From assembly GCA_035772735.1 (NCBI GenBank), contig JASDFA010000006.1:70510001-70574000 (forward strand): 64,000 nucleotides of DNA. The letters are read 5' to 3'. Under the pieces are notes generated by a model. The model saw nothing but the letters and a program-made list of their open reading frames with translations, was not told the DNA's origin and made no database searches. Origin of the DNA: Datura wrightii (Eukaryota > Streptophyta > Magnoliopsida > Solanales > Solanaceae). How positions within the stretch are numbered: position 1 is the stretch's first letter; the number at the start of each line of letters is the position of its first letter. The position numbers were made by a program, and so were the translations under genes. Below, in pieces: positions 30,206 through 43,153 of this stretch.

Positions 30206-33200
30206 GTGGTCACTGGTATGTTGCGTGTCTTTCATATTGATGTATATGCCTTGATAGATGCAAGAGACATGTTGTCTTTCGTGACTCCTTACATTGCTAG
30301 TAGCCTTGGAGTTAGTCCCGAGACCTTGTTAAAACCATTTTCAATTTTGACCCTTGTTGGCGATTCGGTCATAGCTAGACGAGTATATAAAGGATGCCCA
30401 ATCATTGTGTTGCATAAGGTTACTCCCACAGACCTTGTAGAGTTAGCCATGATTGACTTTGCATTATTCTTGGCATGGATTGGTTGTTTGCATGTTATGC
30501 ATCAATTAATTATAGGACCCCTACGGTGGAATTTTGTTTTTTGACTGAGTTAGTGTTGGAGTGGAAAGGTAGTTCGGCGGTACCAGCAGGTCGGTTTATT
30601 TCATATCTTAAGGCCAGGAATATGATCTCTAAAGGTTACATGTACCACCTTGTTAGGGATAAGGATGTGGAGTTTGAGACCCCGACTATCCAGTCAGTTC
30701 CGGTGGTGTGTGAATACCCAAAAGTGTTTTTTTACGATTTTCCTAGTGTTCCTTTGAAGAGGGAAATTGACTTCGGTATTGATCTATTACCAGATACGTA
30801 GCCTATTTCTATCCCTCCTAACAGGGTGGCCCTAGCCGAACTAAAGGAGTTAAAGGATCAGTTAAAGGATCTATTGGATAAGGGCTCCATTAGGCCGAGC
30901 CAGTCTCCATAGGGTGCGCCAGTTCTATTTGTTCAAAAGGACGGTTCCTTCACATGTGTATTGACTATCGGCAGTTGAACAAGGTTACCATCAAGAGAAG
31001 GTACCCCTTACCTAGGATCGATGATCTGTTTGACCAGCTTTAGGGTGCCAAGTGCTTCTCTAAGATTGATCTCAGGTCCGGGTATCACCAGCTCAGAGTG
31101 CGAGAGAATGACATCCCAAAGACCGCTTTCAGGACTCGGTATGGTCACTATGAATTTGTTGTTATGTCTTTTGGACTAACCAATGCCCCCACATCTTTTA
31201 TGGATCTAATGAATAGGGTGTTCAAGGCATATTTGACATGTTCGTGATTGTGTTCTTTGATGACATCTTGATATACTCTCAGAGCGAGGAGGAGCATGCC
31301 ACTCATTCGAGGATAGTGCTGCAAACCCTCAAGGATCGTCATTTGTATGCAAAGTTTATCAAATGTGAATTTTGGCTAAACTCGATAGCATTTATGGGAC
31401 ATGTGGTATCAAGAGAAGGCATAAGGGTAGATTCCCAGAAGATCAAAGCGGTGAAGAATTGTCCTAGACCGGTGAATCCTTCAGAAATTCAGAGTTTCTT
31501 GGGCCTAGCAGGTTACTACTGGAGGTTTATTGAGGGTTTCTCATCTATTGCGGCACCTTTGAATAAGTTGACTCAGAAAAGGGTGAAGCTCCAATGGTCG
31601 GATGCTTGTGAGAAAAGCTTCCAAGAGTTGAAGACCCGACTCACTTCAGCACCAGTGTTGTCCTTACCCGAGGGTACTGATGGCTTTGTAGTGTATTTTC
31701 ATGCTTTGAGAGACGGGTTGGGATGTGCGTTGATCATCATGGGAATATAATAGCATATGCCTCAGGACAGCTGAAATTTCATGAAAAGAATTACCCGACC
31801 CATGATCTTGAGTTGGCCGCGGTGGTGTTTGCATTGAAGATATGGCGGCATTACTTGTATAGGGTCCACGTGGATGTATTTACAGATCACAAGAGCTTGC
31901 AATATGTGTTCACACAGAAAGATCTAAATCTTCGACATAGGCGGTGGTTGGAGCTACTTAAGGACTATGACATGAGTGTCCTCTACCACTCGAGCAAGGC
32001 TAATGTGTTTACAGATGCACTTAGTTGGCTCTCCATGCAGAGTGTCTCCCATGTGGATGACGGAAAGAAGGAGTTGGTGAAGGATGTCCACCCACTTGCA
32101 AGACTGGGAGTTAGATTGATCGACTCGACCGATGGCGGTGTTGTTGTGCATAACGGGTCAGAATCATCCTTGGTGGTTGATGTTAAATCTAGGCAAGATG
32201 AGGATCTAATATTTAGGAAGCTGAAGGAGGCGATGCGGAGTTAGAAGGTGGAGGTCTTCTCCCAAGGGGGAGACGGTGTGCTATGATACCAGGGTCAACT
32301 ATGTGTACCGAACATCGATAATTTGAGAGTTCGGATATTGCATGAGGCACATGGTACCAGATATTCTATTCATCCAGGATCCACGAAAATGTATTGGGAT
32401 TTGCGAGAAATCTATTGGTGGAATAGTATGAAGAAAGATATTGCGGAGTTTGTAGCAAAATGTCCAAACTGCCAGTAAGTGAAAGTCGAACATCAAAGGC
32501 CGGGAGGCGTACTTCAAGATATCAGCATCCCCACTTGGAAGTGGGAATATATTAATATGGACTTTGTTACAGGCCTACCTCGTGCCGACACTATGACTCC
32601 ATTTGGGTGGTGGTGGACAGGCTAACTAAGGCGGCACACTTCCTACTGGTCAAGACCATGGATTCAACAGAGGATTATGCCAAGATGTATATTCGGGAGT
32701 TGGTTCTACTTCATGGAGTGACCTTGTCTATCATCTCGGACCGAGGTACTCAATTTACCTCTCAGTTTTGGCAGTCTTTTCAAAAAGGACTTGGGACGCA
32801 GGTTAAGATCAGTACAGCCTTCCATCCGCAAATAGATGGCCAGGCAAAATGAACCATTTGGACCCTTTAGGATATGTTGAGGGCATGTGTTATGGATTTT
32901 AAAGGTATTTGGGATGATCATTTGCCCTTGATCGAGTTTGCTTATAATAACAGTTACCACTCTAGTATCCAGATGGCACCGTTCAAGACTCTTTACGGGT
33001 GGAGGTGTAGATCTCCCATTGGATGGTTTGAAGTTGGTGAGGCAGCTATAATAGGACCAGATTCGGTTCATGAAGCGATGGTGAAGGTTCAGTTCATAAG
33101 GGACCGACTGAAAATCGCTCAGAGTCGTCAGAAATCATATGCTGATGTGAGAAGAAGCGATTTGGAGTTTGATGTGGATGACTGGGTATTTCTAAAGGTA

Positions 33201-33610
33201 TCTACCATGAAGGGAGTCATGTGGTTCGAAAAGAAAGGCAAACTCAGTCCTCACTATATTGTTCCTTACCGAGTTGTGAGAAGACTTGGCAAGGTAGCAT
33301 ATGAGTTAGACTTTCCCTTGGAGTTCTCCTAAGTTCATCCCTTCTTCGGTGTGTCACTTTTGAAGAAGTGCTTGGGTAATCCAGCCTTGATAGTTCCGGT
33401 AGACAACATTGGCATGAAAGACAGTCTCAGTTATGAAGAAGTCCCCATCGAAATCCTAGATCATTAGGTTTGTAAGTTGAGAAAGAAAGAAGTAGCTCCA
33501 ATAAAGGTGTTATGGAGAAATCAGCATGTTGAGGGGGCTACGTGGGAAGACGAAATAGATATGATGGCTAAATACCCTCTTTTGTTCCCTACCGGCTCAA
33601 TTTTAGTTTG
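30206..33610 (+). pseudogene. pol: Element D pol (protease, RT, RNase H, integrase, chromodomain-like tail)
   Basis: Protease near 30240 has lost its active site (DARDM in place of D-P/S-G-A-T). RT spans about 30826-31560 with FFDD at 31253-31264 for the catalytic Y/F-x-D-D. RNase H is near 31740-32060 (YPTHDLELAAVVFALKIWRH, FTDHKSLQYV). Integrase spans 32330-33330: the CPNC zinc residues are present, ISDRGTQFTSQFW gives one catalytic Asp, and the catalytic Glu region reads GQAK-stop. The tail near 33430-33600 (ILDH...VLWRNQHVEGATWE) is chromodomain-like. Many stops and shifts; inactive. Confidence 0.88.
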
Positions 33611-33823
33611 ACGTATCAGTTTTTCTCTAAACCTTAATAAGCATTTCCTGTTCAGTTCATGTGTACAAGTTTGTTTTATGATATGGTAGATGTATGTGAT
33701 GTCTGAATTCAGTTCAGCTATGTAGTTATTTTCAGAGGTAGTCATTTCGTCCATTTTCGACTTAAAAGACTGGTAATTGTATATGGTGATAGCTTGTTTC
33801 TGAGTTTTCTGCATATTTATAAC

Positions 33824-33858
33824 ATTTGAGGACGAATGTTCCAAAGCGGGGGATATTA
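33824..33858 (+). other. polypurine tract of D with upstream hairpin
   Basis: ATTTG-AGGA-CGAAT forms a 5-bp stem (one G-T pair), followed by GTTCCAAAGCGGGGGATA at the LTR edge. Confidence 0.7.
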
Positions 33859-35995
33859 TTATACCATGGGAACCCAAGGATCAAACCTAGAAGTGGAAAC
33901 AGAGAAGAACTGAAAATTCACACCAGGTAACAGAACGACCCGTGAGGTTGGTCGTGAGGAGTGACCACGAGTCATGAGGTGACTCATGGTCAGCATGGTT
34001 TGGCAAGGCCTAAACGCGGAGGCCACGGGCCCGACCATGAGTCATGGTCAGATCTCATGACACGTGAGGTCACCTGTGGTCTACCTTGGATGTGTTGGTA
34101 AGCTAGGACGGGCAGTGTAGGCCACGAAAGGTGACCATGAGTGGTGGTCTGACCTCACGACTCGTGAAGTCACCCATGGTTCCCCTTGGATGTTTGGGCA
34201 GTGGACTCAACGAACCATGGCCACGAGTCGTTCCCTGTGGCAACGACCCGTTAGGTCCCTCATGGGGACTGGCGACCAGAAATTTTCTCCGTTTTAATAA
34301 TGGTGTTTTCGTAATTTCCTAAGTCCCTAAGGCCTAAACTACGTCGTTTTGGATATGTTTCTGAGTTAAATAAGATGGGTTAAGCCCTTTATGCATGCCC
34401 ATTCTCATGCAAAATCTTAGAGAAATTTTTGGGAGATTCAAGGCCTTCTTCCCCAAATTTGCATCAATTTCTTTATGAGTGTTCAAGGAACTTTATGTCC
34501 ATCCATTCCCAGGTATGTAGGGTTTTAAAATGGGTGAAATTCTTTCTCTCCCATACCCAATTTCGATTTAAATCATGAATCCTCCTATTCAAGTCTATGG
34601 GGTTTTACTCAAATGCATGAAAATGTGATTTCTCTTTATGGATATGATTTGATTGAGTTTTAATTATTGAATTATGAATGGTGGGCAGATTTTATCATTA
34701 TTTTGCTTTAATTGTGTTTCAAGCTTTTAAATCCAAATTGCCCATTTGATGAAAGTTCATGGAATTTATGATTTATCATGAATACTCTATAATTTGAGTT
34801 TATTGATGATGGAAAAGCATGATTTTCTAGTTACCCATGTTTATGAGCATAATTTGAAAGTATTGAGTATGATGAAGTAATGGGCAATGCTCACATGTTG
34901 AAGAATGATCTACGATTTATGAAACGACTTACATAATTCATCGATTTATGATGCTGGCCGATTAAAAGGGCTTTGCTTCTTGGCTAAGCATGTTTTAAAG
35001 AGGATCAATGATGATAAATGTTATATCTTAGCCAATGAATTTTAATGCATGATGTTATTGAGTTATGTATGAGCCTATATGCATGTTTTTGGGAGTCGTG
35101 TCTAGCACCGAGCAGCCTGGCATTCAAAGGACTACGTTGGTGTCTTATAACCACGTGCCACCGTGGGTTTGTAAATGATATGATGTATTGATAATGATTC
35201 CCTCAGAATGTGATATCATGTCTTATGCACGAACCACGCTTGGCAAGCCAAGGTCAGCTCTGCCCACTTGAACGAGATAGTGGGGCATCATGAAAGGCTC
35301 TACCATGATGGTGTCAGTTATTACAAGTCCTCCCATGGTTTTGCATGTTTTACGCTTTTTTATATTTATGTTATTGGCTCAAGTTATGTTTGACAAGTTT
35401 ACTTACAATTATGTTTATGAATGCTTTACGAATGATTTGAAAGCCTTGAGCCTTATGTTTTTTCACAAAGTTTATTATATATGCATGATGTCCTTCTCTT
35501 ATGTTACTTATGAGTTTTTTTTCACTTTTAAATATTCATTTTACTTACCTTTCATACTCAGTACATTCCACATAATGACCACATACTTTCTATGCTGTAT
35601 CATTTCATGATACAGGGTCCGGATCTCAGACTCATCCTCATCCTTAGTCCATCTCAACTTACGCTTCCAGCTTATTCGTGAGTCCTCATGTTCCGAGGGC
35701 CGTTTGATTGACTTTCATGTTGTTTATGTTCAGTTTTGGTCGGGTTATTTGGGGATATTGTCTAATCAACCCATCTTATGTATTAGAGGCTTTCAGACAC
35801 GTATGTAGTGCTCCATTGTGTATACGCCCAGTGTTTCCTGATGTTATGCTATAATTACGTTCACTATGTTTTATGATTATCATTATGATTATTTGAACAA
35901 GATTAGTTGTATGCATGTGCCATGGGTCGACATGGGGTCTCTCGGGGTCCCTTGTTCCCGTGTCTACGATTCGGGTGTATGTTCGGGTCGTGACA
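33859..35995 (+). repeat. Element D 3' LTR
   Basis: About 2137 bases ending CGTGACA. The start is decayed (TTATTATACC where family members have TGTAATACC). The U3 is rich in cacgagtcat/cgtgaggt words. Stem-loops at 35558-35578 and 35596-35614. No gene is seen. Confidence 0.9.
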
Positions 35996-36000
35996 AAGGG

Positions 36001-36576
36001 CTCGCATGTTGAAGTTCATCAATAGAGTATCTAATTTGGTCCTCAAGGAGTGTAGGACCGCGATGCTGATCAAGGTCATGGACCTCTCTAGCCTAATTGT
36101 TTATGCCCAACAAATTGAGGCTGAAAAGCTGAAGGAAATGGAGGGAAAGAACAAGCGGGCAAGAACTGGCCATTCAAATTTCATCCATTAGAGGTCTAGT
36201 GATGCAAGCCGCCCATAGAAGTAACAAAAGAGGCCCCAACACCTAGTTCAGCCAGCGCCCCAACCTTTCGATCCCGCCAGGATCAAAGGGGTGGGTCATC
36301 TGGCACTCAGTCTCAGGCTCACAGTACAGGGAACAAGCATCCAGTTTGCCCCAAGTTTGGCAAGAATCATCCAAGAGAGTGTCTACAGGGCAGAGATGGC
36401 TGTTTTGGATGTGGACAGCTTGGGCACAGACTCAGAGAGTGCCCATCAGCAGGGCGAGGGATATCACAATTCACTACCTCAACAGCTCAGCAGGCCGACC
36501 AGCTCGGCAGGCCAACTCATCAGGACCAGATGTTGTATCTTCTCGTCAGGATCAGGAAGCTCACCTAACGTAGTTA
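36001..36576 (+). pseudogene. gag: Element C gag, last part
   Basis: Continues C gag after D: GSRMLKFINRVSNLVL and a coiled-looking VYAQQIEAEKLKEMEGK stretch. A zinc knuckle CFGCGQLGHRLREC (36401-36442, C-X2-C-X4-H-X4-C) is complete. Stops and shifts lie between. Confidence 0.85.
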
Positions 36577-39500
36577 TTGGTATGTTACGCCTCTTCCATC
36601 TAAACGAATATGCCCTCTTAGATCCAGGAGCTACTCTTTCGTTCGTGACTCCATATATAGCAGTTCAGTTCAATATAAGTCCAGAGGTCCTCTTAGAACC
36701 ATTCTCATTCTTCATCCCAGTTGGCGAGTTAGTTAGTGCCAACCGGGTGTATAGAAACTGCCCAGTCTCAGTCCTGCATAAAGTAATTCCAGCTGATCTC
36801 ATAGAGCTAGACATGGTCGACTTTGACCTTATTCTCGGCATGGATTGATTACATTCCTGCTATGCCTTAGTCGACTTCAGAACTAGAGTTATCAAGTTTC
36901 AGTTTCCACATGAGCCCATATTAGAATGGTCGGGCAGAAACTCAGTGCCTATGGGTAGGTTTATTTCCTACCTTAAGGCTTAGAAACTCATTTCCAAAGG
37001 ATGCCTATACCACGTGGTTTGGGTCAAGGATTCCAACTTTGAGACCCCAACCATTCAGTCAGTTCCAGTTGTCAGCGAGTTTCCAAATATGTTTCCTGAG
37101 GATCTTCCTGGAGTTCCCCCTGAACGAGAAATAGACTTCGGAATAGATCTCCTCCCAGACGCTTAGCCCATCTCCATCCCTCCTTACAGAATGGCTCCAG
37201 CTGAGCTTAAGGAGCAGTTAAAGGATCTTCTTGATAAGGGTTTTATCAGGCCCAGCATCTCTCCCTGGGGTGCTCCAGTGCTATTTGTGCATAAGAAAGA
37301 TGGCACCCTCAGAATGTGCATAGATTACCGTCAGTTGAACAAGGTCATAGTTAATAACAAGTACCCTCTACCCAGAATTGACGATCTATTTGACCAACTT
37401 CAGGGAGCTAGCTGTTTCTCCAAGATCGATCTCAGGTCAAGGTACCATCAGCTAAGGGTTAGGGAGTGTGACATACCGAAAACAACATTCAGAACTCGGT
37501 ATGGTCACTACGAGTTTTGTGGTGATGTCCTTTGGGTTAACTAACGCCCCAACAACCTTCATGGACTTGATAAACAGGGTTTTCAAATTGTATTTATCGA
37601 TGACATTCTGGTGTACTCTAGAAATGATGAAGAGCATGCCAATCACCTAAGGTTAGCATTACAGACCCTCAGAGATCGCCAGTTATTCGCCAAGTTCAGC
37701 AAGTGTGAATTCTAGTTGAAGTCTGTAACCATCTTGGGTCATGTGGTCTCAAGTGAGGAGATACAGGTAGATCCTCGCAAGATTGCAGCAGTGAAAGATT
37801 GTCCCAGACCTACCTCTCCCACTAAAATTAGGAGTTTCCTAGGCTTAGTAGGCTATTATCGACGGTTTGTGAAAGGTTTCTCCTCCATAGCATCTCCTCT
37901 AACCAAGTTAACCCAGAAAAAGGTGAAATTTCAGTGGTCGGATGAGTGTGAGAAGAGTTTTCAGGAGTTAAGGACTCGACTCACTACCGCTCCTATTTTG
38001 ACCCTGCTAGACGGAACAAATGGGTTTGTTGTATATTGTGACACCTCTAGAGTTGGACTTGGTTGCGTTTTGATGCAGCGGGGCAAAGTGATAGTCTATG
38101 CCTCCAGACAGCTCAAAGTCCATGAGAAGAACTACCCGACTCATGACTTGGAGTTGGCAGCAGCAGTATTCGCGTTAAAAATATGGAGACACTACTTGTA
38201 TAGGGCTCACTTGGATGTGTTCACAGATCACAAGAGCCTTCAGTATGTGTTCAGCCAGAAGGACCTAAACCTGCATCAAAGACGGTGGTTGGAGCTGCTA
38301 AAGGACTATGACATGAGTGTGCTATACCACCTGGGTAAGGCCAATGTGGTAGCTAACGCCCTAAGCAGACGGTCTATGGGAAGTGTAGCTCATATTGAGG
38401 AAGACAAGAGGGAGCTAGCGAAAGAAGTTCACAGGCTAGCCCGGTTAGGGGTGCTATTGGTGGATTCAGCGGAAGGTGTCGTGGTGATGCAAAGCAGGTT
38501 AGATTCATCCTTGGTAGTCGAAGTCAAATCCAGATAGGCTGAGGATTCCATTTTATTTAAACTTAAGGAAGCAGTCATCAAAAAAGAGATAGAAGCTTTC
38601 TCCCAAGGGGGAGATGGGGTGCTCCGTTACTAGGGCAGGTTGTGTGTACCGGATGTTGGTAAGTTGGGATAGTAGATACTGGCTGAGGCACATAGCTCGA
38701 TATACTCTATTCACCCTAGTGTTACTAAAATATACCACAACTTGTGAGATACCTACTGGTGGAACGACATGAAAAGGGATATTGCTGAACTTGTAGCACA
38801 GTGGTCGAACTGCTAGCAAGTCAAGGTAGAACACCAGAGACTCGGAGGCATGACTCAAGATATCAGTATACCCACTTGGAAGTGGGAAGAAGTAAATGTG
38901 GACTTCATTACAGGTCTACCCTGGACTCGGCAGCAACATGACTCAATCTGGGTAGTAGTAGATCGGATGACTAAGTAAGTTCACTTCCTCCTAGTCAAAA
39001 CCACAGACTCAGTTGAGGACTATGCTAGAATTTATATTCGGGAGCTAGTCAGACTTCATGGGGTGCCCTTATCTATTATCTCAGACAGAGGTACCCAATT
39101 CACCTTTCACTTCTAGAAGTCTTTTCAAAAAGGACTAGGTACCCAAGTCAAGCTCAGCACAGCCTTTCACCCGCAGACTGATGGTCAACCGGGGCGGACC
39201 ATCCAGACCCTAGAAGATATGTTGAGGGCGTGCGCAATCAATTTTAAGGGTAATTGGGATAACTATTTTCCTCTTATCGAGTTCGCGTACAACAACAGCT
39301 GCCATTCCACCATTCAGTTCGCTCCATTTGAAGCATTGTATGGTAGAATGTGTAGATCTCCTATAGGGTGGTTTGAAGTTTGGGAAACTACCTTGATAGG
39401 GACAGAATCAGGGCATGAGGTAATGCAGAAAGTTTAGCTGATCTGAGGAAGGTTGAAAACAGCTCAGAGCCGTCAAAAATCTTATGTTGATGTGCAAAGA

Positions 39501-39941
39501 GGACAGTTGGAATTTGCAGTTGACGACTGGGTAAACCTAAAGATTTCACCCATGAAAAAGGTGATGAGATTTGGGAAAAATTGAAAGCTCAGTCCACGAT
39601 ATGTGGGATCCTATAAGATTCTGAGACGGATTGGTAAGGTGGCCTATGAGCTAGAGTTACCTTCAGAACTAGCAGCAGTACACCCAATTTTCCATGTGTC
39701 ACTTCTGAAGAAGTGCATCGGTGATCCAACTTCAGTAGGGCCCTTGGATAGTGTGGAGATAAAGGATAGTCTCACATATGAGGAGGTACCAGTCCAGATC
39801 CTTGACCGTCAGGTTCATAAGCTGAGGAATAAGGAGATAACTTCAATCAAGGTGCTATGGAAAAATCATCAAGTTGATGGAGCGACATGGGAAGCAGAAG
39901 AAGACATGATGGCTAGATACCTCTCACTTGTTCCCTTCTAG
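36577..39941 (+). pseudogene. pol: Element C pol
   Basis: Protease 36577-36845 with LLDPGATLSFVTP (Pro in the second active-site position, common in this clade). RT 37160-37640 from 'ELKEQLKDLLDKGFIRPS' to the catalytic FIDD at 37593-37604, with a frameshift just before it. RNase H region 37960-38390 (GFVVYCDTSRVGLGC, FTDHKSLQYVF). Integrase 38640-39500 with ISDRGTQFT; the Glu position reads GQPGRT, so a catalytic acid is lost. Chromodomain-like end 39780-39941 (ILDRQVHKLRNKEITS, DGATWEAEEDMM). At least ten in-frame stops or shifts. Confidence 0.9.
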
Positions 39942-40146
39942 TTCAGACCCAGAATCAGGTATTAAATCCCTTCTCAGTACTCTACTTAGTTCCGTACTCA
40001 TCAGCCTTATTTAGATTTCCTACGTGCATTTTAGTTGCATCATCTCTGTTAGTACGGTTAAGTCAGTTCGGAGTCGGTTACTCCTTCAGAAATCAGTCAT
40101 AGACTTAATTTTTGAAATCTCAGCTCTTTTCCTAGTTTTGGTCTTC

Positions 40147-40179
40147 ATTCGGGGATGAATGATCCCGAGGGGGAGACAT
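40147..40179 (+). other. polypurine tract of C with upstream hairpin
   Basis: ATTCG-GGGA-TGAAT (40147-40160) then GATCCCGAGGGGGAGACAT up to the LTR TG at 40180. Confidence 0.75.
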
Positions 40180-42662
40180 TGTAACACCCCAAAACATTTC
40201 CAGACCAAATTCAGATTTTGCATTAAAAACCACAGAAATCAGAAATTTTTCTATCTTAGACGACCCTCACAACGGACCATTGTAAGTGGTCGTGGTTAGT
40301 AGCAGCCTTCCTTTGAGGGGGAACAACGAGACATAGGACGACCTGTTGAACCAAACAACGAGCCGTCCTGTCGTCTGTTTATTCCTGGGTACAGGGGTCC
40401 ACTGGACCCTTCCCTAAGACAACGAAAGGAAACAACGGCCCATGGTAGACTCCAACGAGCCGTGTGACCACCCGTTGTCTGCTTCCAAGCCCCTTCAGTC
40501 TAGACCACGAGTCTATACAACGACCCGTTGGTCCTACCAATGAGTTGTTGTGTTGACCGTTGTTCTAAGGCCCTGTTTTCTATCCAGTACCAACAGAAGG
40601 TATCAATGGCCCATTGTTTCTTGCAACGGATCGTCTTACCCTATCGTGGAACAGCTCCAGTAAACCTAGTTTCTGAACCCAGAAACCATTTTGAATTCAA
40701 CGAGCCATCGTTTTGACCAATGACCCGTTTTGAGGCCCGTGGGTTCCTGTCGGCCAGATTTCAGTTTCAGTTCCTAGGGTTACATTTGTAATTTCCCATT
40801 TTTTTAATCCCTAAACCATGTCATTTTAGGGTCACTTAGGAGGGTGAAAAGGGAATAGAACGACATTTCCCCCTCACTTTCACTCATCTTGTCAGAATCA
40901 GAACGTAGAAATAGACAGGGAGTTCAGAACAACAGCAAGGGCAAACGTCAACCTTCTAATTTTTTCCCAGAGATTTTCACCAGAGTTTTTTCTACAGGTA
41001 TGTGGGAATTCAGCAAGGAGATTGTTCTCCCTTGCATCCCCCAGAAACCTCTCTCAGTTAACTTTCAGTCCTAGCCCTGAACTTACGAAATTTAAGATAT
41101 TATTATTTTTTAATGATTAATTCTTGTGGAACCCTAATTTATGTTCATTGTAGTTAATTTCCACCAGTTTGTGACTAAAATAATGCCTCCAGTGAAGCAG
41201 GATTTTTGCCTAACTTTTGGAGAAGAAACTAAAATCCCATGTGTTTGTTGACTTATTGAATCATGTTTTAAAAATCCTTCAAAGTTAGGAAATTCCTATA
41301 GTAATTGTATGCATTAGAAACTCAGTCTAAGTGAGAAATTTATTTGAAGAGTATCACTCAAGAATGTCAGTCACAGTATTATAATCTTTCAGTGTTAGTC
41401 AGTAATGTCAGCTGATCAATTTGACTATAGTCTTTTCTCGAGGTGTCAGTGGTTCCTCTCAGTTATCAGACCTAGACTCAGATTACAGTTATTTGGTCCA
41501 TAGGAGGTCACGACCTTCCAGTTATAGCTCTGACCAGCCCCCAGACCCCAGTTCAGTTATCAGTTGTTCTCTAGACGGTTACGACGCTTCCAGATAAGCA
41601 GCTCTAACCAGTCTTAGAACTCAGTTTCCAAATCTGGTCCTATAAGAGGCTCAGGGAATTCTCTGATAGTATCCCTAGGTCAGTATTAGTCTTGGACCCT
41701 AGTATCGAGCTACCCACTTATCAGCAGTAGTAGTAATAGGATTATCCAGTGGGAGTAGGACTTAGCACCGAATGGGACGGTGTTCCAGCGCACCCAGGTT
41801 CCAGAACTACGTTGCCACCGTAGGTTATATATTTACTTGGCCTCATGTCCCTTTTGACAGTGATTCTCACAGTCCATGCCTTTATACCCTAGCAAGGTAT
41901 ATTGGGTCCCACTGGTGGGGTGTATATATCAGATTCCACGTCTAGCTCACGTGGTTATATGTCGATTATAGCCTCTCCCACTAGTCAGTTCAGTTTACTC
42001 TCAAATTCTTCAATCCAGATCAATTCAGTGCAGTATTTCAGACTCAGTATCTCAGACATAGGGCATGTTTATGACCATCAGCCAGGGTCACTTTTGACCA
42101 TATCAGTTTTATACCAGTTGTGTCAGTTTTCAGTATTTCAGTTGGTCATTTCATGTTGTATTAGTTCAGTACCAGTTCTATCACGTTATTCATGTTTCTC
42201 TCACTTACTCAGTACATTCAAAGTACTGACGCATACTTTTATGTTGTATCGTTTCATGATACAACTATAGGTTCTCAGACTCAGTACCGCTAGACGTCGT
42301 AGTTCAGATTCATCTCAGCAATTAAAGTGTGAGTCCTCATCATCCGAGGGCATTATTTCTTTCTTTCATTCATATATTAGTTTTTAGTTAGACTTAGAGT
42401 TAGCTGGGGGCTTGTCCCAGCAACTCCTCAGTTAGATGACTTTCAGACAGACATGATTTTCAGATTTTCCAGTATTATTCAAGTGTTTTTAATTTTATGA
42501 TTTAAGACTTGTCTTTCATAAATGTTTTTATGATTTTATTTAAAAGGTCCGCTGTGCATGTTTACTCAGAATGCTGGTGAATGATAGATTAGGGGTTTAC
42601 TCGGGGTCACTTGTGGCTTCAAGTAACATGTTACGTCCAGGGTGTAGACTCGGGGCGTGACA
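40180..42662 (+). repeat. Element C 3' LTR
   Basis: 2483 bases, TGTAACACCCC to GGCGTGACA. It preserves more CG dinucleotides in the caacgagccgttg-type words than the 5' LTR. Stems at 42209-42229 (perfect) and 42245-42263. Confidence 0.93.
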
Positions 42663-42667
42663 AAGAG
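42663..42667. repeat. target-site duplication AAGAG, right copy of C
   Basis: Exact repeat of 15954-15958, directly after the C 3' LTR. Confidence 0.95.
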
Positions 42668-43119
42668 CCATCCCACGAGGAGACTCCAATAGTTATATTA
42701 GATAGTCAGGTTCATAGGGGTTATCTTGAGAACAAAAGATGTAGTCTAGTAAAGTCTTATGGAGGAACAGGAAGGTGGAAGGAAATGATTAGGAAGCTAA
42801 GGATGACGCGAAGTTTGAATATCTTCAGTTGTTCCAAGTGGTATGATGATAGTATACAAACTCTGGCACTTTTAGTGAAGGCAAGATAATTTTCATGTGT
42901 TGTATAGTGTCCTTGTTGCAATTATTATCAGTACTGATTAGTTGTTCACTTTTATGTATTAGAGTTATGTGGTGTCATTGCTTATAGCGTCATGTGAGAC
43001 GCCTATGTTGGACTTTTCTATGTTTTAGGTTTTCAAATAGTCTACGTTATAGAGGAGACTCTGCCGAAATATTTTCAGGAAATAGTTACGGGAGTTGAGT
43101 CTCTTGAGTTTAAGATTAC
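42668..43119 (+). pseudogene. Element B pol 3' end, chromodomain-like tail
   Basis: Reads SHEETPIVILDSQVHRGYLE, related to the ILDRQVHKLRNKE block ending the pol genes of A, C and D, then loses frame. Followed by ~230 bases of noncoding sequence up to the polypurine tract. Confidence 0.7.
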
Positions 43120-43153
43120 ATTCGAGGATGAATGTTCCCAAGGGGAGGATGAT
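43120..43153 (+). other. polypurine tract of B with upstream hairpin
   Basis: ATTCG-AGGA-TGAAT (43120-43133), then GTTCCCAAGGGGAGGATGA directly before TGTTACACC. Confidence 0.7.

Larger units (their letters stand above)
19238..35995 (+). mobile_element. Element D: Tekay-like retrotransposon inside C gag, hosting E'
   Basis: 5' LTR 19238-21308 lacks the first ~64 bases present in the 3' LTR (33859-35995), so the left edge is a deletion and no target duplication remains. Initiator-Met primer site at 21313. The internal region is interrupted by E' (21883-29585). It retains gag pieces and a full-length but broken pol. C gag resumes directly after it at 35996. Confidence 0.9.
15959..42662 (+). 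mobile_element. Element C: Tekay-like retrotransposon, complete ends, hosting D
   Basis: LTRs 15959-18437 and 40180-42662, exact duplication AAGAG, initiator-Met primer site at 18442, polypurine tract before 40180. The internal region is split in gag by element D (19238-35995). Once D is removed C is about 9.9 kb and keeps gag, protease, RT, RNase H, integrase and a chromodomain-like tail in order, all damaged. Its LTRs differ far more than those of E, so it is older. Confidence 0.93.
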